Assembly (NCBI RefSeq): GCF_004212635.1
Contig: NZ_PSRT01000011.1
Span: 1 to 64,000 of the forward strand
Length of the DNA: 64,000 nucleotides
Direction of reading: 5' to 3'
Origin: Bradyrhizobium genosp. SA-3
GTDB taxonomy: Bacteria > Pseudomonadota > Alphaproteobacteria > Rhizobiales > Xanthobacteraceae
Shown here: positions 20,256 through 29,910 of the stretch, piece by piece
Numbering within the stretch: position 1 is the stretch's first letter
How the letters are laid out: each line of letters begins with the position of its first letter
The notes under the pieces: generated by a model
The model's database searches: none
What the model was told of the DNA's origin: nothing
The model's input: the letters and a program-made list of their open reading frames with translations, nothing else
Translations under genes and position numbers: made by a program

Positions 20256-21059
20256 TCACTTTGAGGTCACGGTCCAGTCGTTGAAATTGAAGTTCATTCC
20301 CCCTGGGGACGAGGTGATCTCGACGCCGTATTGGACGCTACCGACGTTTATGTCGCCGAAGTAGCCCTTTGACTTGATCCACTGCAGGATACTCTTGATG
20401 TCCACTGTCCCGCTGTTCGTCTTCGAAGTGCGCAGGAGTGAGATGACCTTGTGACCATTAAAGCCTTCAAACACGTTCCAAGTCGCCCCGCCCACGTCGA
20501 CGTTGGTGTAGACCGGGATCGCCGCCCCGGAAGGATCCTGCCGATAATGATAAGAAATTGGTTTGACGTTGCCGCTGCCGTCCGGATTTCCGGTGTAATT
20601 GGTCCAGAGCATTATCTCATGCTGGTTTGTGCTGTCCCAGATATCGTAGGCGACGTCCCAGGCGCCGCTAGTGGGAACACCCTGATTGAAGCTCGATTGC
20701 AGAGTGTTGATTGAACTCAGCGGTTTTCCGATATTGAAGGCCTCATGCGGATAGCTCTTGATGCCAGCAGTATTGGGCTGGTTCGACCACACGCCCCACT
20801 GGTTGACTGCATGCACCGAAATCGTTTGAGGCCCAGCGCCCGCACCCCATACGTCGTTGTTCCAAGAGTAGCCATCGCGTGAGAAGGTCCCGTATGGTTC
20901 ACTCGAACGCCAAATCGGAGCCTTTGCCGATGCAGGCGCAGCAGACGCTGGCCTGGCTTCACTCATAGCCTGCCTAAATAGATTATGGTCCTCCTGTGTG
21001 CGGACGTACCCCGTTGGGGACCCTGGCGAGCCGGCACCGTTTATCCGATTGGAATCCAT
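20256..21059 (-). CDS. GH12 endoglucanase, type III effector NopAA/GunA2-like
   Basis: A 267-residue glycoside hydrolase family 12 protein. The nucleophile Glu lies in NQHEIMLWTNY, the acid/base Glu in VQYGVEITSSPGG near the C-terminus, and YSWNNDVWG is the family N-terminal motif. There is no signal peptide. Instead the first 50 residues are rich in Ser, Ala, Pro and Gly, as in type III substrates. B. diazoefficiens GunA2 (NopAA, Blr1656) is a homologous type III-secreted endo-beta-1,4-glucanase, so this protein probably enters or softens plant cell walls during infection. Transcription by TtsI is supported by a tts box 119 bp upstream. Neighbours are only remnants, so it stands as an independent effector unit. 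Confidence 0.9.
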   Translation of the reverse strand: MDSNRINGAGSPGSPTGYVRTQEDHNLFRQAMSEARPASAAPASAKAPIWRSSEPYGTFSRDGYSWNNDVWGAGAGPQTISVHAVNQWGVWSNQPNTAGIKSYPHEAFNIGKPLSSINTLQSSFNQGVPTSGAWDVAYDIWDSTNQHEIMLWTNYTGNPDGSGNVKPISYHYRQDPSGAAIPVYTNVDVGGATWNVFEGFNGHKVISLLRTSKTNSGTVDIKSILQWIKSKGYFGDINVGSVQYGVEITSSPGGMNFNFNDWTVTSK

Positions 21060-21178
21060 AATGCTCTCCTTGCTCTTATTCGAACAAAGTCTCTTGCCGA
21101 TCCGTCGATCGGGTATCCCACGTTCGTCACCAGTCCAGTCATAGGCGGCATCGGCATCTAGAGACCAGGTTCGAATGC

Positions 21179-21206
21179 TAGGAAGGTTGGCTTTCGAGAA
21201 GCTGAC
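21179..21206 (-). promoter_or_regulatory. tts box of the GH12 effector gene
   Basis: On the minus strand the site reads GTCAGCTTCTCGAAAGC followed by CAACCTTCCTA. This fits the consensus GTCAGNTTNTCGAAAGC..CC..CTA bound by TtsI, the flavonoid- and NodD-dependent activator of rhizobial type III genes. It ends 119 bp before the effector ATG, in the correct orientation. Confidence 0.9.
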
Positions 21207-21736
21207 GAGTGCCTATCTACGGTGATTATGATTCTTTGAAAGTGCTGGGGTAAGCGCGGCCCAAGCGCGAAGTAAGCAACACGTGCGGGGTTCGGGCACG
21301 ATCGCGCCGGATAGGTCACTGTCTTCCAATTGACGTTCCCGTCTTGCTGCCCTGGTGGTTGAAAGGCGCATGTCTGTCCCTGTACCGCCCTGCCGGGCGG
21401 ACGCCGCTTGCCCCTTTCAGCGACGGCGGCGTGGAAGGTTCGTGAGTTGAGCCGCGAGCCGTTGCGCTGAAATGCAAGTGGATCGGGCTCGACACGACAA
21501 TGATCAAGGCAGGGGCGTAGAGACTTTATGAGAGCGCTCGCTATGTTTGCGACGGGAAGGGATCCTCCACGGATATGCAGTGGTGTTTTTGAGAAGCGGC
21601 TGACCGCAAACGTCTCTCTCTCTCTTGTCCTTTAACCAAGGCTGGCAGGCCGCCAGGTCCTCTAGCGGCAGACCGCATCACAGGTCCTGCAATCCGTTGC
21701 TGCGGGGCGTGCGGAATTGCTCGTGGATGAACCACT
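21207..21736. other. Intergenic, nothing recognised
   Basis: Between the tts box and the monooxygenase 3' end I see no gene, repeat or hairpin with a T-run. Confidence 0.4.
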
Positions 21737-22903
21737 TCATGGAAAGCCCGGCTGTGCTGCACATCCGAGCAGGAGGCGGCCGGCGCTCTGGAGCGTTCCC
21801 TCGTTTAAAGCTGCGTGCTGGGCAACCACGAAGCTATCGCACATGGCGCGTGCCAGATTGCTGGTGGTATAGAGAGACCCAGTTCCAGCGAGACCGCTTG
21901 CAATCTTGCAGACCTCAGCGCTCTGCCGCGCGGCGTTCGTCGCGGCCAGCCGCATCAGCGTCGCCGTGCTCGGGTTTACCGCACCCTCGAGCGCTTCCTT
22001 CCACAGCTCCTCGGTGGCCTCATAGAAGAAGGAACGGGCGGAACGCAGCATGGCTTCGGCTCTGGCCATCTCCAGCTGGATATAGGCGCGCTCTGCCATC
22101 ACGGGCGCTCCAGTGATCGAGGCGCGGCTTCCGGCCATGGCGATCACCTCGTCTAGCGCGGAGCGCGCAATACCGATGCCGACAATCGCATGCGCCTGCG
22201 CAGCGAAAGCCACGGACGGATAACGATAGACCGCCCCGTCGAGTGTCGGCGGACCGCCGCGGATCAAGGTCCATTCCTCCGGCACAATGACATCGTTGAC
22301 AACGACCTCGTGGCTGCCGGTGCCTTGCAGGCCGATGACGTCCCAATTGGGGCGGATTGTCACCTTCTCGGCCGGCATCACGGCTACACGCGCAAGGCCA
22401 CCGGTCGGATCGTCTTCCACCGTGATGCCGACGCCTATCAGATCCGCGCCCGGTGAGCCGCTGGCGAATGGCCACACGCCGTTCACGACAAATCCGTCGG
22501 TGCTTCGCCTGGCGGGCTGGAGCGGGAACAGCGCGCCTGCCAACACCACGTCAGGTCCGTTCGCGTATACCTTGCGAAGCGTGTCGTCCGGAAGAGCCGC
22601 GAGGTAGCGAGCCCCATCGCCGAAGCTGGCGACCCAACCGGCGGAGCCGTCGGCTTCGGAAATGCGCTCGATCAGGCGACAAAAATCGGCCGGCGTTCGC
22701 TCCTCGCCGCCGAATCGCTTGGCGGCCATAGCCCGATAGACGCCAACGCGCTTGAAGCCCTCGATGATCTCGTCTGGAATCTTCTGCGCGCGGGTGAACT
22801 CGTCTCGACGCGCGCGGATATCGACCAGTAGCGGCGACAGATTATCCCAGGTCGCAGCCGTAGCGTCGGTTTCTGGAGTGATCTTCTCTGGTGGAGCGTT
22901 CAT
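21737..22903 (-). CDS. Acyl-CoA dehydrogenase-fold flavin monooxygenase
   Basis: A 388-residue protein of the acyl-CoA-dehydrogenase-like, two-component flavin monooxygenase group (HsaA, DszC and HpaB-like enzymes), not a true dehydrogenase. Features are FKRVGVYRAMAAKRFGGEE, ISEADGSAGWVASFGDGARY, NGVWPFASGSPGADLIGVG and DVIGLQGTGSHEVVVNDVIV, each at its usual place; the last carries the GTGSHxV motif of the flavin/substrate region. Such enzymes hydroxylate aromatic or steroid-like compounds with FMNH2 from a partner reductase, which is not seen here. GAGGA lies 9 bases before the ATG. Directly upstream on the same strand is a broken class II aldolase, suggesting the remains of a catabolic operon. 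Confidence 0.85.
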   Translation of the reverse strand: MNAPPEKITPETDATAATWDNLSPLLVDIRARRDEFTRAQKIPDEIIEGFKRVGVYRAMAAKRFGGEERTPADFCRLIERISEADGSAGWVASFGDGARYLAALPDDTLRKVYANGPDVVLAGALFPLQPARRSTDGFVVNGVWPFASGSPGADLIGVGITVEDDPTGGLARVAVMPAEKVTIRPNWDVIGLQGTGSHEVVVNDVIVPEEWTLIRGGPPTLDGAVYRYPSVAFAAQAHAIVGIGIARSALDEVIAMAGSRASITGAPVMAERAYIQLEMARAEAMLRSARSFFYEATEELWKEALEGAVNPSTATLMRLAATNAARQSAEVCKIASGLAGTGSLYTTSNLARAMCDSFVVAQHAALNEGTLQSAGRLLLGCAAQPGFP

Positions 22904-22959
22904 AAACTGTCCTCGGTGTCTTGAGCCGATCGACGCCGCGCGTCATTGATATGGATGGC

Positions 22960-23247
22960 GCTGGCTTGGCGAAGCCGGCCGGATTGATACCCAACCGGTA
23001 GGGATCATCGAAACTGTCGTAGTTGATATCGACTGTGATGAGATTGCAGGCGGTTGCCACTCCAACCGCATCCCGAACGTATTGGCTCAAAGAAAAGGTC
23101 TTGAGGGCCGGGAAGGCTGACCGAGATATGGCTGTCGATGCTGTCATTGAGGCTGAACCGGCAAAGCAGCCGATATGCGGCGGCGAGATCGATCCGCCTC
23201 GGCTGCACTATGTCTCCGACGGTTGACGGCCGCGCATGTCTTGTCAT
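22960..23247 (-). pseudogene. Class II aldolase/adducin pseudogene
   Basis: MTRHARPSTVGDIVQPRRID, then LAAAYRLLCRFSLNDSIDSH and ISVSLPGP match the start of class II aldolase/adducin proteins, which normally read LAA.YRL....W.D.I..HIS.R.PG. After the PGP the frame breaks. A second frame supplies TACNLITVDINYD and DPYRLGINPAGF, the expected next block. The gene then ends in unrelated sequence before the metal-binding histidines. GGAGA precedes the ATG at 23247. It lies 56 bp upstream of the monooxygenase and probably belonged to the same operon. Confidence 0.7.
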
Positions 23248-24087
23248 GTCTTCTCCAACGGACGATTTGTCACACTTGGGACCAGGCCGGCTCGAACCAC
23301 GTTGTGAGTTCCTGACTTGGCGACCGCGAGGTCGCCCAAGCCTGCGGCTCTTTTCCATCTCCCCAGCAATCGACGTGCCATCAAACATGGTCTGCCGGCC
23401 TTGTCTGAATCGAGCGAGATCACGTAGCCCGTGCTGCGCCAACAGGATTGCTCGAGCCTCCCGTGTCTGGTTCCAGGCACAAGACGTCATCAACCGGACG
23501 CGGCGGGAGGAAAACGACTGAAGTGGACCTCGACCGCGGACCAGTCGGGCTCGGCTTGCCTACTGGAGTGTCAGGCCCGCTCCGATCTCCTGACATTACC
23601 AACAGCGCAAGCGACTGTGGGTGAGCTGTTGGTTAGAAGCGGACGTCAGACGGCAGGTGTTCAACAAACGCGACGGCCGCTTCAGGCGCTGCCATTGCAA
23701 AATCAATTCACTGTCCTAGGTGCTGCAAGAGTGCCCCCGCTCATGCAAGCGAAAGACAAAAAGCTTCCAGCAGGCCTTGAGATTTTTGGCCGTATCGCAA
23801 TGCTGGTGCGGCTGCCGTGACGTGCGGCAAGACGGCCGGTGGTTCTGCGCGCCGAAGCTGGAAATCTTCTCACGCTCGCTCCGGTACGTACCGTACGCTT
23901 ATGATACGATCAGATCACTCTCGCTGAGAGAGTGTGCATTTGTCCGGTCAGTACGAAGGTTGCGCGCGCATGCCGAAGCGCAATCTGCCAAATAACCATG
24001 CGGGGGGTTATCGTCCGCACCGCAACGATTCCTTCTTTCGGTCGGCCTTCGGAAAGGCCCTTAGGTGCAAAGAATTGGGGGCGCAGG
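23248..24087. other. Intergenic, nothing recognised
   Basis: Long plus-strand frames cross this region, but none has family features. It leads into a bioB fragment, so some of it may be decayed biotin-locus sequence. Confidence 0.4.
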
Positions 24088-24198
24088 TGCTCCGCGTGGC
24101 GCCGGCATCAAGGTGTGCGGCGGCGGCATCACCGGCATGGGCGAGCGTGTTGAGGACGGCCTCGATATGCTGGTTCTGCCCGACTATCCTATGGAATG
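24088..24198 (+). pseudogene. bioB: bioB (biotin synthase) fragment
   Basis: GAGIKVCGGGITGMGERVED, then GLDML, matches the biotin synthase segment GIKVCCGGI.GMGE..EDR, with one cysteine changed to glycine. Only about 35 codons remain. The radical-SAM cysteine motif and the rest are absent. It points the same way as bioF 480 bp downstream, the order found in Bradyrhizobium bioBFDAZ loci. Confidence 0.7.
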
Positions 24199-24676
24199 AC
24201 ATCAAGCACGTGCCGCTTGGTAGCGTTAAGAGATGCGAGTGTGTTTAGTCGCGACATGCACCCCAGCAGTGTTCGCCGGACGGATGGCTCCGGGGGCGCT
24301 CGACGCGCGTTCGACCTTCCTGCAAATGCGTCGCGCGCCGGTGATACGAGCAAGTTTGTGCGACGCGGTCGCGCGCTGTCGCGGGGGCGGGATAGTTGAT
24401 CAACGGACACGCTGTGACCTGCCAAAATCGAAACCGAAGCGCGGTCACCTACGTAATCGAAGCACTCCGGTTGCCAATCATGGTGGCGATTAATGGGCGC
24501 GCGACTGGCTGCAGTTATGCGTCCTTCGGGGAGAGAAAACGTGCAGGCCGCGCATCGTGCTGGTTGATGGGAGACAGTTGCGTCCGACCGGCTTGAAAGA
24601 GTGCACGGCGGACCCTTCATCTTCTTTTGTAGCCATCACAGTCGTTTCACGATTGATGGCATTAGCGGATTGAGCA
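24199..24676. other. Intergenic between bioB fragment and bioF
   Basis: No gene recognised. Further bioB codons could not be found here in any frame. Confidence 0.4.
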
Positions 24677-25830
24677 ATGTACCCAACCCATATAGGCAAG
24701 CTTGACAGCTATGCCGCGGCCCTGGAAGCCTTGAGAGGAGACGATCGACTGCGCGGCTTAAAGCCGCGCGCAGGGACTGATTTTGCTTCGAACGATTATC
24801 TGGCCCTGGCGAGCGCGCCGCGCATGAAAAAGGCTCTGTTCACCGCGCTTGAGGCCGGCACGCCGATCGGAGCTGGTGGGTCACGGCTGCTGCGCGGCAA
24901 TTGCGAGGAGCACGAAGCTCTCGAAGCCGAGGCGGCGCAGTTCTTCCGATCGGAGGCAGCGCTGTTCTTTGGCGGCGGTTATATCGCAAACTTCGCTGTT
25001 CTGACAACGCTGCCGGAGCGGGGCGATCTGCTCGTTCTCGATTCGCTCGTGCACGCCAGCATTCATGAAGCCGCGCGAGCGGGCCGAGCCGAGTTTCGGA
25101 TAAGCGCCCATAATGATCTACAGTCGGTTGAAGATACGATTGGCGACTGGCGCGCCAAGGGCGGAATGGGGCGCATCTGGATCGTGGTGGAGAGCCTCTA
25201 CAGTATGGACGGTGACTTCGCGCCGCTTGAAGATCTGGTCGCAATCGCCGAGCGCTACGAGGCGTTCCTGGTCGTGGACGAGGCTCATGCCACAGGCGTT
25301 TACGGCGAGCAGGGACGGGGGCTCACCGCTTCCTATGAGGGGCGCGAAGATCTGGTGGTAGTCCACACCTGCGGGAAGGCGCTGGGCGCGGCGGGCGCGC
25401 TTGTCACTGCTTCCGGCGTATTGTGCGACTTCATGGTCAATCGATGCCGTCCATTCATTTTCGCCACCGCGCCATCACCCCTTATGGCTGTCGCGGTGCG
25501 AGAAGCACTCTTGATCCTGCAGGAGGAGCCTGAGCGGCAGCAACGCCTGATCGATCTGATCGACTTTACACATCGTCAGCTCGTTGTGTGCGGGCGCCGA
25601 GCCGTTCGAACTCCCAGATCATTCCTTACGTCGTGGGCGACAACGCCCGCGCGATGCGGCTCGCCTCTGCACTACAGGCGCGCGGCTTTGATATCCGCGG
25701 GATACGGCCGCCAACAGTGCCTGTGGGAACGGCAAGGTTGCGGATCTCGCTGACGCTTAACGTCGGGCAACTTGATGTATCCGATATGATCGATGCGTTG
25801 GTCGAAGAGACTTGGGGCGACGTGCGATGA
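24677..25830 (+). pseudogene. bioF: bioF (8-amino-7-oxononanoate synthase), one frameshift
   Basis: This gene encodes a PLP enzyme that joins pimeloyl thioester and alanine in biotin synthesis. Nearly all of it is intact: ASNDYLALASAPRMKKAL, PIGAGGSRLLRGN, ALFFGGGYIANFAVL, VVDEAHATGVYGEQGRGL, and the PLP-lysine region VVVHTCGKALGAAGAL. Near 25590-25605 the frame shifts. The C-terminal quarter (QIIPYVVGDNARAMRLASAL, FDIRGIRPPTVPVGTARLRI) follows in the next frame and ends at TGA 25830. One indel therefore separates this from a full-length enzyme, so it is either a recent pseudogene or a sequencing error. No bioD, bioA or bioZ follows, and bioB is a fragment. Confidence 0.85.
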
Positions 25831-26184
25831 GGACGCGGGCCGCGATCATGAGGCTGATGTTCGCATCGGCAAAGCGATCTTCAAATGTGCGCGCCGGCGC
25901 GTAAAAGATGCCCCTTTTCGATGCGCACTTCGGAAATCCCAATGACAAGGCCCGCCTGCGCAGAGCCAGGAACGCTCTTTGGGTGGCACGTCAAGGCGTT
26001 CGTCGATAGTTGACCGGCAGGCTTGACGAACTCCGGCGAGGGCACAAAAGATTGTTCTCCGCTCGAACCGGTGGTCGCAATTGTCGTACGCGCAACCCAG
26101 GATACAGGCCCAAGACAGATGCAACGAGGCTGCTTCTCCGACACTGGCGGTCTCCCAAATGGCTGATGCCGGAGAGACCGTCCG
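25831..26184. other. Intergenic, nothing recognised
   Basis: A short frame starts at the bioF stop but is not BioD. The minus-strand frame 25881-26144 has no recognised family. Confidence 0.35.
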
Positions 26185-26277
26185 ATGCCGACGCGAGTAG
26201 CATTTTTCTTTACATCCGCCGGCTGGGCAGTCGTGGTGGTCGTAATCCTGCTCTATGTGATCTTCGGCCCTGACTGA
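26185..26277 (+). CDS. 30-residue single-span membrane peptide (possible)
   Basis: MPTRVAFFFTSAGWAVVVVV followed by ILLYVIFGPD is a short basic N-terminus, one hydrophobic span and a short acidic tail, the layout of small subunits such as CydX, CcoQ-like or KdpF peptides. AGAGA lies 8 bases upstream. No partner gene is adjacent and I do not recognise a family, so it may be a real small protein or chance. Confidence 0.35.
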   Translation: MPTRVAFFFTSAGWAVVVVVILLYVIFGPD

Positions 26278-26690
26278 GCCTGGTGATCATAAGCAGGACC
26301 ATAGGTGGCTTGACGGATCGCGGGTGAGAGGGTGCCGGAATTGTCGCGTGTTCCGTACGCCGAGAGCTCAGACCCAGCATGCCTCGCACCGCGATCTGCC
26401 GTTTGAACCACCTCTGTTGGCCTGGCGCATCAAGGTGGAGGCATGAATGCTGGCGGCCGCGGTATGAGTGTTTCTTGGTGCTGGCCGCGCGTTGCCAACA
26501 TGAGTAGGTAGAATAGGAGGAGAATTAAGAGGCCGCGCATACTAAAGGTTTTCCCGAAGCTATGACAATTGTGGAGCGGATTGTATTCGGTGCATTTGAT
26601 GCAGCCGATGGACGAGCGAATTGCGCGGAACTCGACCGAAGCTCTGTATCAGTCGGCAAACGACTAGCCGGCCGCGCGAAGGTGCCAGCG
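26278..26690. other. Intergenic, nothing recognised
   Basis: This lies downstream of the carbonic anhydrase gene. No clear terminator or gene. Confidence 0.35.
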
Positions 26691-27410
26691 TCAGCTCAGC
26701 AAATCGACCCTGCCGGTGTCGAGCCGATACAAGCCCCCGACGACCTTCAGTCTGTTCTGCTCAACTGCCGCGTTCAGAATCGGCCCCGTCGATTTGAGTT
26801 TGTTGACATTATCGATTACATTTTGTCGGGTTGCTTCGGCGAACGTGTCACCGGTTTGCTGGCGAGATGCTTTTACCGCAGGCGCAAGCGCAGCGACGAG
26901 GGATGAAATGTGCCCCGGCGGCGGCTTATCGTCGTGGAGCGACTTGATCGTGGCGTCTATCGCACCGCAATGATCGTGGCCAAGTACCAGGATGAGCGGC
27001 GTGTTCAGCACGGCGACCGCATATTCCATACTAGCGAGCGTGTCATCGTTGGCGAAGTTGCCGGCGAGGCGGCAGACAAACAGATCACCAAGTCCGCTGC
27101 CGAAGACAAGTTCAGGCGCCACGCGAGAATCGGCGCAGCTCAGAACCGCCGCATATGGATTTTGCCCATCAACCAAAACCGGGCGCTCGCGCTTGAAATC
27201 GTCGCCTCGTGACGCACCCTGGACATAGCGTTCGTTCCCTTCCATCAGCCGCTTCAGGGCAGCATCCGGCGAGAGCAAGTTATCCGGCTTGGGCGACGCT
27301 TTTGCTTGCTTCGCATCGACAATGTTGTTGCCAAGCCGCAGGCAAACCGTCGAGACAGCGAAAAGCAACAGCGAGCGGCGCGAAGGCGCGATCTTGGTCA
27401 GATAGGACAT
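26691..27410 (-). CDS. Exported beta-class carbonic anhydrase
   Basis: A 239-residue beta-carbonic anhydrase that interconverts CO2 and bicarbonate. Zinc ligands are visible as Cys and Asp in SCADSRVAPE and as His and Cys in LVLGHDHCGAI. VFGSGLGDLFVCRLAGNF is the family signature between them. The N-terminus carries basic residues followed by SLLLFAVSTVCLRLG, so the enzyme is exported or membrane-anchored. The frame is open back to 27509, but that would run over the end of the nuclease gene, so I chose ATG 27410 (MSYLTKIAPSRRS). It lies 34 bp behind the nuclease on the same strand and is probably cotranscribed. Confidence 0.88.
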   Translation of the reverse strand: MSYLTKIAPSRRSLLLFAVSTVCLRLGNNIVDAKQAKASPKPDNLLSPDAALKRLMEGNERYVQGASRGDDFKRERPVLVDGQNPYAAVLSCADSRVAPELVFGSGLGDLFVCRLAGNFANDDTLASMEYAVAVLNTPLILVLGHDHCGAIDATIKSLHDDKPPPGHISSLVAALAPAVKASRQQTGDTFAEATRQNVIDNVNKLKSTGPILNAAVEQNRLKVVGGLYRLDTGRVDLLS

Positions 27411-27444
27411 ATTCGGAGAACGGCCTGCATGCATGCGTGTCACC

Positions 27445-28170
27445 TCATCGCGCGGCTTTACGCCACCCGGTGGCTTCGGCTTCCGCTTCGCTGCAGAGCC
27501 AGCGTTCACCGGGCTTCTTCGTCATGTCGATCTGTCCGTAACTGAGTTGCCCGGGCAGGTGATAAATGCGCTCGCCGTTGAGGTCCACGGTGCCTTTTAT
27601 CAGACACTCGGGCGAGGGCGGGTCCGATAGCAGAGCGGATCCGAGCAGGAGTTCCTGAGCGTCGATCGGAACCGAGCTCGCGCCGACGATGATCGTCCTC
27701 TTGTTGCGGCGACGCCAGTCCCAAGGCGCGATGAACGCCCCCGACCACAGCCCCGCATAGCCTGTGCTCGCCACCAACTCATAGATAGCGTAGGAATGGT
27801 CAGATGGACCCGACGACAGTGCCCAGCCCGAGCGTACCATCCAGGCGTTCACATCCTCGCCTTCGATGAAGCAACTGCCGAGTGACCTCCTGTACTCATC
27901 AACTCCTGTGGTATGACAATCCCACGTTCGTCCGTTCGAATGCTTGATAAGCTCGTCGCGAGCGGCTACGCCGCAAGCCCATTTGCGGCCGTGGGCGTCG
28001 AGGCAAATCTGATCAGTCTCAGGAGCTTCGATGCCTGAGAGCCGAATCTTGGTTTGCTCGATCTCGATCGTATTGCCGTCGACGATGCGCGGAGCACCGC
28101 TGAGTGTCGCCGCGCAGACCGGAGATGTGATGAGAGCGAGCAATGCGACCATCATTACGCGGTGTTTCAT
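27445..28170 (-). CDS. Secreted thermonuclease-family (SNase-like) protein
   Basis: A 241-residue protein with a signal peptide (MKHRVMMVALLALITSPVCA) and a staphylococcal-nuclease-like OB fold. Visible are IVDGNTIEIEQTKIRLSGIE (catalytic-Arg region), APETDQICLD and the later GYAGLWSGAF. Some family members are true nucleases and others are exported proteins of unknown use; the active-site Asp and Arg positions appear present in part. It carries extra C-terminal sequence with a conserved-looking Cys pair. ATG 28170 is chosen as the signal-peptide start. The gene precedes the carbonic anhydrase with a short gap. Confidence 0.8.
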   Translation of the reverse strand: MKHRVMMVALLALITSPVCAATLSGAPRIVDGNTIEIEQTKIRLSGIEAPETDQICLDAHGRKWACGVAARDELIKHSNGRTWDCHTTGVDEYRRSLGSCFIEGEDVNAWMVRSGWALSSGPSDHSYAIYELVASTGYAGLWSGAFIAPWDWRRRNKRTIIVGASSVPIDAQELLLGSALLSDPPSPECLIKGTVDLNGERIYHLPGQLSYGQIDMTKKPGERWLCSEAEAEATGWRKAAR

Positions 28171-29176
28171 CCCGACAATAACCTTTAGCTCTTGATCTAT
28201 GTTCACGCACGATCCGGTGCCGCCACATTCGACTGCTGGACGCATCATGTCCGTTATTGGGCCCGCATCGTTTGACGTGTGCTTTATGAAAGCTTGGTCG
28301 TGATTTCGAACCTACGACCTGACGCTGCGTGAGGTTCAAGCGATTTCTTCCGGTGTGCGTGTCGCGGTATCCGTCGAGCCTCGCCCGTCTCTCTGGAACG
28401 CTGTTTCTCCCGCGCTTGAACAAAAAGGCGCCTGTGAATTTTGGCAGTCGAGTGGAAGTCAGGCGTGGGGAGCAACCTTGCTATACTTCGTGCCAACCTC
28501 CATCGGCAGACAGAAGGCTGCCGACGGTTTCGACGAGGAGGATGACATTTCGCCGTAAATTCTTGTCACGAAAAGACCGATGTTCGAAAGAAATCTGGTC
28601 TCGCTTCCTCTGAGATTTGGACAAAGTCGCCACGGAGTTCAGCTCAACGCTCGCTGCGTAACTGAATGGGTATCGTTTGCGCAGACCGCGCAAAACCCGG
28701 AGCCCTCTTTCGTAGAGCCAGCCGGGATGGTCGTTGATGCCAATCGCATTGTGGCTTTTCGCAGCTCCGCGCTGCACCATAATCGTTCGTGGTGCAGCCG
28801 CCCCGTTCGTAACAAGGACCGGATTGTTCATAACCCAGGCGGCGCGACGGGCGGCCGCTCTTTCGTAGTACGCCTCCCCGCGGTCACAAGTGGAGGTTTA
28901 CCCGCCAAGCCCGGCATGAGGGCGTGCGTTTGCGCCAGGGAATTTGAAAGGGCAACCATGTCGAGCCGTGGCTTTGTCGTATACGCACCGGGCAAGCGGT
29001 AAGTCGTCCGTCTGGTCGGGCGATCGCGAGTGGCCATCGTGATGCCATTCAGTGCGAGGCATCAATCCACAACATGCGTTGGCCCATCACCGCACTCGGG
29101 CAGGTAGCTCTGGTGCGGTTTGGCCGACTCAAGCTACGCATCATTCTCAACCACCTCACTGCACAATGGGAATGAA
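28171..29176. other. Intergenic, contains motif copy B
   Basis: No gene recognised in this kilobase apart from the short repeat at 28501-28562. A minus-strand frame at 28481-28831 runs through that motif but shows no start signal. Confidence 0.4.
28501..28562 (-). repeat. Short conserved motif, copy B
   Basis: It shares CATCGGC, GCTGCCGACGGTT, GACGAGGA..GACATT and CGCCGTAAAT with copies A and C. Unlike those, no hairpin with a T-run follows it on the minus strand. Confidence 0.45.
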
Positions 29177-29359
29177 ATGGTTGCAGCCACCCGTGAATTG
29201 CCGGTCTCTTCTTACGCACTTGAAGTGGATGGCCGGCTCAGAGCCGAATTCGCAACCAGAGACGGCGCTAGGGCAGGTGGAGCAGAACTAAAGAAGCGTT
29301 TTCCGATGCTTCAAATCCGGATCTATGACGCGCAGACGAATGCGCGCGAGGAAATCTAG
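29177..29359 (+). CDS. 60-residue conserved small protein, paralog 1
   Basis: This small protein (start MVAATRELPVSSYALEVDGR) is about 70% identical to the one at 53108. The best-conserved block is ELKKR.PMLQIRIYDA.T.AREE. The shared start and length show that ATG 29177 is right, although the frame is open from 29120. It looks like a small beta-hairpin plus helix protein. Such 60-65 residue proteins are frequent in Bradyrhizobium and have no known function. It stands alone. Confidence 0.7.
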   Translation: MVAATRELPVSSYALEVDGRLRAEFATRDGARAGGAELKKRFPMLQIRIYDAQTNAREEI

Positions 29360-29910
29360 CGCTGACCCAAGTTCGCTCCTCGATGCCTCGCGCACGGCTC
29401 CTGGGCTCCTCGCCGGGGGCGCTCGGAAAAGGGCCGGCGCTCAGGGGGTATGCCGGCGTCGCTAACACGGCCCCGTTGCCGTCTTCATCGGTGTCGTCGC
29501 AGCATTCGATCCCGCGTGCCGCCTCGGCGTCGGCATGTTCACGCTCTTGCGGGTGCCAGTCAGTCGCGCGATGCGCGGCGCGCACGCCGGATCGGGCTTG
29601 GGCCCGAGACCCGGTCCCGTGAAGAATGGCATGGAGAGCTGGGTTCCCTCGCAGATTGGTGTCCTCTCACTGCGTGGGGTGCGCCGGAGTCAAACCAGTT
29701 CTCGCAAGCTGGCACGCGCCGCTGAGCTCGAGAGAGTCGAGCCAAATCGTGCTGCCCGACTTTTCCGATGACGGGCTGAAGGCTGCGGGAAAGGCTCGCG
29801 ACTGTTGCGAAGGCGTAAACACCGCGACTTTAGAGCTGATATGTCTTGCAGTTGCTCTGAGGCGTTCGGCGCTAAAGGAGCTGCGGCGCGATCTTGCCCT
29901 GTGCGACCAT
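29360..29910. other. Intergenic, nothing recognised
   Basis: Several overlapping GC-rich frames occur on the plus strand, none with family features. No repeat from elsewhere in the window was seen. Confidence 0.4.
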